The translations under genes were made by a program, and so were the position numbers. Shown here piece by piece: positions 56,814-64,000 of a stretch of DNA of 64,000 nucleotides. The DNA is taken from the NCBI GenBank assembly GCA_948144175.1, contig CANXME010002068.1:1054001-1118000 (forward strand), in the 5' to 3' direction. The notes under the pieces were generated by a model that searched no databases, was not told the DNA's origin, and worked only from the letters and a program-made list of their open reading frames with translations. Within the stretch, counting starts at the first letter, position 1. Each line of letters opens with the position of its first letter. Source of the stretch: Closterium sp. NIES-65 (lineage: Eukaryota > Streptophyta > Zygnematophyceae > Desmidiales > Closteriaceae).

Positions 56814-57169
56814 GGCGACGACAGCGACGCAGTGCAAGCAGTAGGGAAAGAGCTCGCAGTGTCAGTGGGACTGTGCTCACCAGGCAGGGCAGGTCGTGCA
56901 GCTATGCAGAAAGGCGGCTCAGCGACCGGGCGGCTCGGGTGCACAGCGGCTCGGCTCCCGGGCAGCTCGGCGGCTGGGCGGCTCGGGCGCAGGGCGGCTC
57001 GACTCCCGGGCGGCTCGGCGGCAGGGCGGCTCGGGTGCAGGGCGGCTCGGCTCCCGGGCGGCTCGGCAGCAGGGCGGCTCGGGTCCCGGGCGGCTCGGCG
57101 TTGGGCGGCTCGGCTCCCGGGGGAGTTCGGCTGCTGGGGCGGCTCTGCTGCTGGGGCGGCTCGGCCGGG

Positions 57170-57830
57170 AGATGCAGGGGCGGGGCCGTCAGGTGCTGCG
57201 GCGGGTCGACCGGTGCAGCGGCGGGCCGGCATGTGCAGTGGCGCGGCCGTAGGGTGCAGCGGCGGGCCGACCAGGTGGGGCGGCGGGCCGTAGGGTGCAG
57301 CGGCGGGCCGTGGGGTGCAGCGGTGGGCCGGCAGGTGCAGCGGCGGGGCCGTCAGGTGAAGCGGCGGGCCGGTGGGTGCAGCGGCGGGCCGGCAGGTGCA
57401 GCGGCGGGCCGGCAGGTGCAGCGGCGGGCCGGCAGGTGTAGCGGCGGGCCGGCAGGCGCAGCGGCGGGGCCGTCAGGTGAGGTGGCGGGCCGTAGGGTGC
57501 AGCGGCGGGCCGTAGGGTGCAGCGGCGGAGCCGGTGGTGGGGCCGCGTCAGGGGAGGCGGCGGGGCCGCGTCAAGCAGGCGGCGGGGCCGCGACGAAGCG
57601 GGCGGCAGGGCCGCGTCAGAACCGGCGGCGGGGCCGCGTCAGTGGAGGCGGCGGGGCCGCGTCAAGCAGGCGGCGGGGCCGCGACGAAGCGGGCGGCAGG
57701 GCCGCGTCAGAGCCGGCGGCGGGGCCGCGCCAAGCAGGCGGCGGGGCCGCGATCAGGAGGGGTGGCGGGGCCGCGTCTGAGGGACAGCGGGGCCGCGAGG
57801 GAAATGGCGACCCGAGGGGTCGCTAAAAAA
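57170..57830 (-). repeat. GC-rich tandem-repeat leader of C6
   Basis: At 57340-57470 a 20-base unit, GCGGCGGGCCGGCAGGTGCA, repeats nearly perfectly. At 57540-57780 units around GGCGGCGGGGCCGCGTCAAG alternate. A further 15-base GGCTCGG array lies at 56920-57120 next to Gag. The repeat unit differs from those of C1, C3, C5 and C7. Confidence 0.82.
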
Positions 57831-57891
57831 AAGGCGCGCCTCGGGGCGCGCTTCGGTGGGCCCTAAAAAAAACGGTCCTAACGAAGGACCC

Positions 57892-57902
57892 GCTCTATAC
57901 CA
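57892..57902 (-). other. C6 primer-binding site
   Basis: TGGTATAGAGC on the minus strand directly inside the LTR. Confidence 0.85.
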
Positions 57903-58032
57903 TGTGAAACAAGTGAACAGGAATGGAATGACTAAGTCAGGGTTGGGTACAAATACAACCCTAGAAAGCTGTACCCCATATGTGCTACCCCACTATAGCC
58001 TACAAACATGCATCAGCTATGATAATCTGACA
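57903..58032 (-). repeat. 5' LTR of C6
   Basis: 130 bp, identical to 50598-50727, followed by the duplicated target AGCAG at 58033-58037. Confidence 0.93.
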
Positions 58033-58542
58033 AGCAGATGTGCAGCAGTTCGTCACCTCATGCGACACGTGCTAGCGGATGAAGAGTTGCAAGCAGAAAA
58101 AATCAGGGTTAATTCAGCCTCTACCTGTACTGGAGCAACCATATCAGGTCGTTAGCCTCGACTTCATCACGGGACTTCCTTCGACATCATGAGGTCATGA
58201 CACCATCTTCGTAGTGATCGATAAGTTCTCCAAAATGGGCCACTTCATCCCAACCAACGCCACAGCTACATCTGAAGCAACTGCTCGCCTCTTCTTTGAC
58301 CGCATCATCACCGTCCACGGGATCCCCGCTTTAATCATCTGAGACAAAGACCCCAAATTCACGAGTAAGCTCAAAAAGGAGCTCATGGTATTGTTGGGAA
58401 CTAAGCTTGCGATCTCTTCAGCATACCACCCACAAACTGACGAATGGACAGAGCGACTCAATCAAGTTGTTGAACAGTTACTACGCATAGCTTGCAAAGA
58501 CGACGCCAGCCACTGGGATACACAGTTACAGACCCTAGAATT
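58033..58542 (+). pseudogene. G2 integrase, continued after C6
   Basis: QQFVTSCDTC (then a stop), VVSLDFITGLPSTS (stop at TGA before GHD), VVIDKFSKMGHFIPTNAT, ALII (stop) DKDPKFTSKL and AYHPQTDEWTERLNQVV match the G1 integrase. The Glu position is preserved, but several stops interrupt. The similarity to G1 ends abruptly after QLQTLEF at 58542. Confidence 0.85.
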
Positions 58543-58984
58543 TCTGGGATGTACACGCACTTTCGTAAAGAGGGCCTCCTTAGGGGGGGTGGTGGTGTAA
58601 AGAAAATTCCTTTTCCTTACTCCGTGTCCATGCTCAGCGCGTACACCACTGTTCCCACCAACAGCACCCAACAGTAAACCGTTACCACTCGCGACATTTG
58701 CCTCGACACTGTTCCCACCACTGTTCACGACGCGATCCGACCTCACGGTTCGGTTGGTAACCCGTACTCCGGACCTCCGCCTCGGCATTTTCCAACTTCG
58801 GTGCTAGGCCCGTCGCGCACCCCATTTTGACGCATTACCGTTACCACTGTAGTTTCGCTATATATTCTTCGCTCATACTTTCGCTCATTGTACTTTTGCT
58901 TCGATAGTGCAATTCTCGTTCGATCACTCAATTGCACCCGTAACACTTTGCTAGGTGGCCTTGACTTTATTGTGCTATTACAAG
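58543..58984. other. Unassigned segment replacing the G2 chromodomain region
   Basis: This DNA is unlike G1 and carries no recognised domain. The short antisense open frame at 58997-58743 has no known motif. It could be a fragment of another element, since the sequence on both sides is chromovirus. Confidence 0.35.
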
Positions 58985-59279
58985 TTTTATTTTTCATGCA
59001 TAGATATTTTTGATTTCCTAGGTTAGGTGCATTCCTATATTATAGTTATACCACCAAACCAAATAACGTGTACTGAACTCAAGCCTTTTTGGTTGCCAGT
59101 GAATTGCTTTCTATCGAGTTCAGGAAGGTTTTGTTCGGGACGCTTCGTGACCCTCAGAACATTCGAGTAACACCAGGGTTACCTGCCTTGTGTCAAGACT
59201 ATATATAGCCTCATGTCGTACCCAAATGAATCAATCATTTCGCAGCCCACTTTACTGTGCTTGATCCTAGATGGGGACA
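58985..59279 (+). repeat. 3' LTR remnant of G2
   Basis: Aligns by eye to the last three-quarters of 48508-48853 (TTTGATTTCCTAGGTTAGGT, CGGGACGCTTC, ACCCTCAGAACATTC, GCTTGATCCTAGAT), with many substitutions and small gaps. It ends GGGGACA at 59279. The start of homology is uncertain and may lie up to 30 bases further left. Confidence 0.75.
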
Positions 59280-59441
59280 GGGTTGAATAATCGGTACTGT
59301 GGAGTCTTGTGCATAGTTGGGAAAGAATGGAGACTGTTGTACAGTGGCGGATGGTAAGGTATTGTATGCGAATTTGATGAGTGGCGGTTATTGTTCCTTG
59401 TTTGTTCGACTATCGCACGTGGCACGAATTTGTTTGTTCCA
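59280..59441. other. Short spacer between G2 and C7
   Basis: No gene or repeat recognised in these 162 bases. It ends in TTCCA, the probable target of C7. Confidence 0.4.
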
Positions 59442-59567
59442 TGTCAAACATTTATGCTATAGTCTTTCTAGGCTGTAGTGGGGTAGACAGTATGGGGTAC
59501 AGTATTCTAGGGTTACATATTTGTACCCAACTCATTTCCTAGTCCATCATTCCTCATTCTCTTCACA
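59442..59567 (+). repeat. 5' LTR of C7
   Basis: 126 bp, TGTCAAAC...CTTCACA. It shares GCTATAGTC and GGCTGTAGTGGGGTAG with the other Copia LTRs and is followed directly by the primer site. Confidence 0.87.
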
Positions 59568-59579
59568 TGGTATCAGAGC
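59568..59579 (+). other. C7 primer-binding site, canonical
   Basis: TGGTATCAGAGC, the exact plant-type initiator-Met tRNA primer site. The other main-family copies carry variants of it. Confidence 0.9.
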
Positions 59580-59689
59580 AAGTTCCCTAGTGGGAATGTT
59601 TCCTAGGGCCCACCACGAAATCGATTTTTTTTTTACCTGCCCGGAGCCCGCTTCGCCCCTGCCCTAGTCGCGCCCCGTGTGCCTGCCCT

Positions 59690-60180
59690 CCCGTCGCGTC
59701 CCCTGCCCTTAGCGGCCCGTCGCGTCCCCTGCCCTTACCAGCCCGTCGCGCCCTCTTAAGGCCCCGTCGCGGCCCCTCTCACGGCCCTTTGCGGCCGCTT
59801 CGCGGCTCCCTCGTGGCCCCTCCGCAGCCCTTCGCGGCCCCCTTCGCGGCCCTTCGCGGCCCCTCGCGGCCTCTCGTGGCCCCTCGCGGCCCCTCGCGGC
59901 CCCTTCACCGCTCTTCGCGGCCCCTCGTGGCCCCTTCGTGGCCCCTCGCGGCCCCTTCTCGGCCCCGTCGCCGCCCTTCGCGGCCCCTCGCGGCCCTTCT
60001 CAGCCCCATCGCCGCCCTTCGCGGCCCCTTCAAGGCCCTTCGCGGCCTCTTCTCGGCCCCTTCGCCGCCCTTAGTGGCCCCTTTGCGGCTCCTTCACAGC
60101 CCCTCCGCGGCTCCTTCCTGGCTCGTCGCGTCCCCTTCACGGTCCCTCCCTGGCTCTTCACGGCCCTGCCGCCCAGCCGT
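59690..60180 (+). repeat. GC-rich tandem-repeat leader of C7
   Basis: Irregular 10-15 base units around GCGGCCCCTCGCGGCCC or GGCCCTTCGC. It occupies the same position as the arrays of the other copies but has a different unit. The frames across it (Arg/Pro/Leu-rich) are not genes. Confidence 0.78.
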
Positions 60181-60187
60181 GAGAGAT

Positions 60188-60234
60188 GAACAGTGAGAGA
60201 CTGTCTTTGCTCAGTAGACGGTCTCTCACTGTTC
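60188..60234 (+). repeat. 14-base perfect inverted repeat at the C7 Gag deletion point
   Basis: GAACAGTGAGAGAC (60188-60201) and its exact reverse complement (60221-60234) flank a 19-base loop. It lies exactly where the first ~60 residues of Gag are missing. The right arm is ordinary Gag sequence; the left arm looks like an inverted copy of it. Confidence 0.8.
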
Positions 60235-61560
60235 GCTCACAGTGGGCCACACGCGATGCTGCTGCCCGTCTTGCTGTGCATAGCCACTTGCCGTCCACTA
60301 AGCGCGCGCAATTTAGTCAGTACAAGAGTGCCAAGACCTTGTACGACGCTGTAGTTGCACGCAACTCTTCCCCTGCCAATGCTGCCCTTAGTCGCCTCAT
60401 GCTGCCGTACCTGTTCCCTGACCTCGCCGCCTTTCCCACAGTCGCTGACCTTATTACGCACCTTCGCACTAGTGACACCCGCTACCGCGCTGCCCTTCCT
60501 GCTAAGTTCAGCGCCAAGAACCCCCCGCCAAGTACATCACCCTCTACTGCCTAGTCACCCGGCTCCCTGACTCCCTTCGCTCGGTCAGGGACCACTTCCT
60601 CTCTGTTTGCCCCACCACACTCACCGTTGACCTCCTTGAGGAGCGCCTCCTAGCAGCTGAGAAGAGTATAGTCGCTATAGGAGCCTCTCGTGGTGACCCT
60701 CATACCCCCTTCTTTGAGGGGTGCTCCCCCTCCCCCCTTTTGCCCTCTGTTGCCTCTTCTGCTGCGGTCGACCTCGTTGGCACCGAGTCGGTCGGCGATG
60801 CGTCTGCCCCTAGCGGGAGACGCCGCAACGGCAAGGGCTAGGGGGGCAAGAACGCTGGAGGGGCTGGCGGGGGCGGTGGAGGTGGCGGTGGAGGTGGCGG
60901 AGGGGGTGGGGGTGGCGGTGGGAGTGGTGGCAGTGGTTGGGGCTTTGGTGGCGGCGGTGGAGGCAGACGCGGCGGCGGCGGTGGCGGTGGGAGCGGAGGA
61001 GGCGGCGGTGGCGGCGGTGGCGGCGGCGGCGGTGGAGCTGGTCGGGGTGGCGCTGTGCAGCGGGGCGGCTTCGGTGGTGGACAGCGTCAGCAGCAGCAGC
61101 GCACTCGTAAGACCCCGCCCCCCCGGCAGCTTCGTGAGTGGTACGCTGCGCGTCAACGGGGTGGGGGTGCTGGTCCTTGTGCCTACGTCCTGCGTACTGC
61201 CGACCGCATAGGTGAGCCGTGCGGTAGCCCGCACACCACCCAGCGTTGCTTCGGCCGCCTGACGGATGCGTGGCGTCTCCAGTTCCCTGACGCCACTGAG
61301 TTCCCTCGCTGGGGCGAGCTGCTTAGGTCGGGGGTTGCTAGCTTTGATCTTGATTATGATGCTATTCTCGCTGCCATGTATGTTGTGTCTACTAGTGATG
61401 AGGGTGACTGTTACCTCTGTGTTCCGCCTGACCCGGGCATTGAGGCAGCTGCTCTAGGTGCTAGTGAGGCTGCTGCTCTAGGTGCTAGTGCGTCTGCTGC
61501 TCCAGGTGTGGGTGAGTCTGCTCTCTCACGTACCACGTCGGCTCAGGCCTTGCACACCTT
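60235..61560 (+). pseudogene. C7 Gag, N-terminus deleted
   Basis: Similarity to the other copies starts at TVRSQWATRDAAARLAVHSH; the usual MATPSVL start is absent. After AKNPP the frame moves from 0 to 2 at 60524-60533, and the Met of PMYITLY is Lys. TAG at 60839-60841 replaces a Lys in the GKGKGG segment. The Gly tract follows (60855-61045), then the finger CAYVLRTADRIGEPC, GSPHTTQRC and the acidic FDLDYDAILAAMYVV. Confidence 0.83.
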
Positions 61561-63190
61561 CACCCTTGACTCGGGTGCTTCCCGCTCCTTCTTTCGAGAC
61601 CGCACCATACTCACGCCGCTTCGTCGGCCGGTTGCAGTCTCCCTGGCAGACCCCTCAGGGGGTGCTATCCTTGCTTACTTCTACACTGTCTTACCGTGTT
61701 CGGCGACCCCTTCTGGCACCCTGTCAGATCTTTACCTCCCTTCGTTCTCTACGAACTTGGTGAGTGGTGCTGATCTACAGGATCGGGGGGTTGACCAGTT
61801 CACTCCTGCGAGTGAGCGAGTGACCCACTGCACGTCTGCTCGGACGGGCCGACACTTGGCCACGTTTACCCGTCAGCCGGGGTTGAGCCTGTACACACTG
61901 ACTACTGAGTCTCCTCCGGCTGCTGTGTCTAGTTAGGTAGTTGCGGCGGGTCAGGTGTTTGCTGCAGCGTCCAGGTCTGGTCCTGAGTCTGCCCCCTGCT
62001 CGTGTCGTCTCCTGTCTCACCAGACTCTTCCTGGCACCACCGCCTTGGTCACCCCTCCCTGCCTCGTCTCCGAGGCATGGCCTCCCATGTCCTTGTCTCT
62101 GGTCTCCCCCGGTCCCTCCCTCCTCTTCCTCCGGGGCCTGCCCCTACCTGCGTCCCTGCGTCGAGGGGCGGCAGCGCGCCGCTCCTCACTCCTCCAAGTT
62201 TCCTCCGAGAGAGGCTCCGCTGCAGACACTTCACCTGGACGTGTGGGGCCCCACCCGCGTCGGTGGACAGGGTCACGAATGTTACTTCCTGCTGGTCGTT
62301 GACAACTACTCGCGTTACACCATAGTCTTCCTCTTGCGCAGCAAGGTGAGGTCACAGAGCTGTTGATCGACTGGATCCGCGCAGCTCGTCTCTAGCTGTG
62401 AGAGATTTTTGGCTCGGACTTTCCTATCCTGCGTTTGCACTCTGACAGAGGCGGAGAGTTTTCCTCTGACCTTCTGCGAGCCTTTTGTCGTGCACGGGGC
62501 ATCCGCCAAACGTTCACGCTTCCAGCCTCCCCACAGCAAAATGGGATTGCTGAGCGCCGCATTGGCATGGTCATGGACGTCGCTCGTACGTCCATGATCC
62601 ATGCGACTGCTCCCCATTTTCAGTGGCCGTTCGCGGTTCAGTACGCGGTGCATCAGATCAACCTTCAGCCCCGGGTCTCCTTGCCGGAGACCTCCCCTAC
62701 TCTGCGGTTGACGGGGAAGGTTGGCGATGCGTCTGCGTTTCGTGTCAGGGGATCTCGGGCCTTTTTCCGTGACTTGTCTGCAAACAAGCTGTCCCCCCGT
62801 GCTGTTTCCTGCCTCTTCCTTGGCTTCCCCCCTGACGTGCCTGGTTGGCAGTTTTACCACCCCACCTCGCGCCGTGTTCTGTCCTCCAAGGACGTCACGT
62901 TTGACGAGTCGGTGCCTTACTACCGTCTCTTCCCCTACCGCACTGCACCCCTTCCCTCGCCGCCGCTCTTCCTCACTACTAGTTCCCCCCTGGTAGAACC
63001 CCCTCCCCCTCACGGTCCTGCCCCCACAGGTGTGTCTCAGGTAGATGCAGTCGAGCCTGTCGAGGCAGCTGTTGACTCTGGTGCTGCTAGGGGTGTTGAG
63101 CCTACGGGTGCAGGGTCTTGGGGTGCTGAGCCTGGGGGTGCTGAGCCTGCGCGTGCGGAGCCTTGGGGTGCTGAGCCCGGGGGTGCTTAG
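61561..63190 (+). pseudogene. C7 protease, integrase and start of linker
   Basis: The protease motif LDSGASRSFFRDRT (Asp codon 61568-61570) is intact. TAG at 61934-61936 follows AAVSS. Pre-integrase is frameshifted around LPGTTALV, and the HHRLGHPSLPRLRG motif is in another frame. The integrase first Asp is in HLDVWGP, the second in HSDRGGEFSSD and the Glu in NGIAERRIGM, in at least two frames. The linker begins VDAVEPVEAAVDSG with GGAEPARAEP repeats and stops at 63188-63190. Confidence 0.83.
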
Positions 63191-64000
63191 TCTGGGAGTG
63201 CTGAGCCTGGGGGTGCTGTGACTGGGGGTGTGGAGCCTAAGGGTGTCGGGATTGCTCGTGTGGAGTCTGGCGGTCCTGGGTCTGGAGGTCCTTCGGGTAC
63301 CTCGTCTCGGCGGGAGCTACCCTCTACACAGAAGCTGCGCGAGTGGTTTGCTCGGCGCTGCAGCCGTGCTGCTAGAGCTATAGATGCTGCTGGAGCTTGA
63401 GGTTCTACTGCTGTTGAGGGTGTTGGTGCCACGGGTCCCGGAGGTGCTCGTACTGGAGGTACTAGAGCTGCTGCGCCTGGGGGTACTCCTTGTAGTGGGG
63501 CTGCCGGCGGTGCTGAAGCTAGCGGTGCTGCTGGGGTAGGTGCTCCTGGAGCTGATGGAGCTGGAGCTGGAGCTAATGGAGCTGGAGTTGGCGGTGCTTG
63601 GGGGTGCTGGAGTTGGCGCTCCTGGAGCTGGGGGTGCTACTGGCGCAGGTGCTACCGCTGGGGGTGCTGATGCTGTACCTGCTGAATCTGGAGGTGCTGC
63701 GCGGCCGCGGCCGTACTTCGTTCCGCTCCTTGAGCAGGCTCTTGGTCTTCCGCCCTCTAATGGTCCTACTCCTTACTTAGAGTGTCCACAACCTGTCTTG
63801 TCTGAGTCACAGTTACAGCCCGCCTCCCCTCTGCTTGCTCCTTCTCCCTACACTGGTCCTACTGGAGGTCTTGCTGAGCGTCGTGAGCCTGCGTCTCGTC
63901 CTGCGTCGCCTGTTCGTGCTGCTCGCACTAGTCCTCGTGTTCCGCGTCCGCATCCTCCTGCGGTCCCAGGCACACACCGGATGGCACTGCGTCCTTCCAC
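63191..64000 (+). pseudogene. C7 repeat-rich linker to reverse transcriptase
   Basis: Continues the GGA-rich linker in more than one frame, with SRRELPSTQKLREWF, a Gly/Ala tail and then RPYFVPLLEQALGLPPS. The last bases (GGLAERREPASRPASP in one frame) correspond to the region before reverse transcriptase in C2 and C6. The window ends here. Confidence 0.75.

Larger units (their letters stand above)
50598..58032 (-). mobile_element. Full-length Copia retrotransposon C6, identical LTRs
   Basis: 7435 bp, 130-bp LTRs identical to each other, target duplication AGCAG at 50593-50597 and 58033-58037. It has the same layout as C5. Defects are a TAG in the Gag-protease part, one frameshift before the linker and a TAG near the very end of RNase H. 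It interrupts the integrase of G2. Among the copies here it is the closest to coding-competent. Confidence 0.93.
48854..59279 (+). mobile_element. Chromovirus G2, 5' deleted, interrupted by C6
   Basis: Coding DNA at 48854-50597 and 58033-58542 joins in frame across C6 when one AGCAG copy is removed (PGMSA then DVQQFVTSCDTC). The 3' LTR remnant is at 58985-59279, and the chromodomain region is replaced by unassigned DNA. It is older than C6. Confidence 0.8.
59442..64000 (+). mobile_element. Copia retrotransposon C7, runs off the window
   Basis: LTR 59442-59567, primer site, GC-rich leader, an N-terminally deleted Gag, protease, integrase and the repeat-rich linker; the reverse transcriptase lies beyond the window. 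Several stops and frameshifts make it defective. The age cannot be judged without the 3' LTR. Confidence 0.85.

Noticed and set aside
56832-57866. Several 100-300 codon Gly/Arg/Ala frames
   Set aside because: They cross the C6 leader satellite in all frames and end at repeat boundaries, as expected for low-complexity GC-rich DNA.

Overview
The window is a eukaryotic transposable-element graveyard: about 64 kb with no intact host gene, tRNA, rRNA or CRISPR array. Spliceosomal introns (GT...AG) in a hAT pseudogene, plant-type primer-binding sites copying initiator-Met tRNA (TGGTATCAGAGC and variants), a Ty3 chromovirus and a high GC content with Gly/Pro/Ala-rich coding point to a plant or streptophyte green alga. 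The abundant Copia family (Gag starting MATPSVLTFDAEG) resembles, from memory, elements of zygnematophyte algae such as Closterium. That assignment is an inference I could not check.

Layout. 1-3300: hAT-type DNA transposon pseudogene (+). 3301-10215: Copia C1 (-), whose 5' LTR is cut at 10215 by Copia C2 (-, 10216 to about 14118). About 14119-15372: two short Copia fragments (+). About 15373-21235: a different Copia element, D1 (-), with a 467-bp LTR. 21253-21778: LINE remnant. 21840-22490: AT-rich stretch with inverted motifs. 22757-33599: composite Copia C3/C4 (+) flanked by a 5-bp duplication, AGATC. 33605-35676 plus 43055-43532: a pogo/Tigger-type transposase pseudogene (-) split by full-length Copia C5 (-, 35677-43054, identical LTRs, duplication AAAAT). 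About 44046-48853: Ty3 chromovirus G1 (+). 48854-59279: a second chromovirus copy, G2, split by full-length Copia C6 (-, 50598-58032, identical LTRs, duplication AGCAG). 59442 to window end: Copia C7 (+).

The main Copia family shares one plan: LTRs of only 125-135 bp, an initiator-Met primer site, a GC-rich tandem-repeat leader, Gag with a long poly-glycine tract and an atypical C-X13-C-X3-H-X4-C finger, then protease, integrase, a repeat-rich (AEPGG-like) linker, reverse transcriptase and RNase H. Every copy in the window is broken by stops or frameshifts, including the two with identical LTRs, which suggests mobilisation in trans by an intact relative or sequencing error in homopolymers.

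The nesting gives a relative history. The hAT, pogo and G2 sequences are old hosts. C1, C3 and D1 are intermediate. C2 inserted into C1, C4 inserted into C3, and C5 and C6 are the youngest. I found no convincing new defence or metabolic system. The most original observations are the conserved atypical Gag finger, the repeated frame change at one C-run, a shared in-frame TAG before RNase H, and the C3/C4 recombination chimera.
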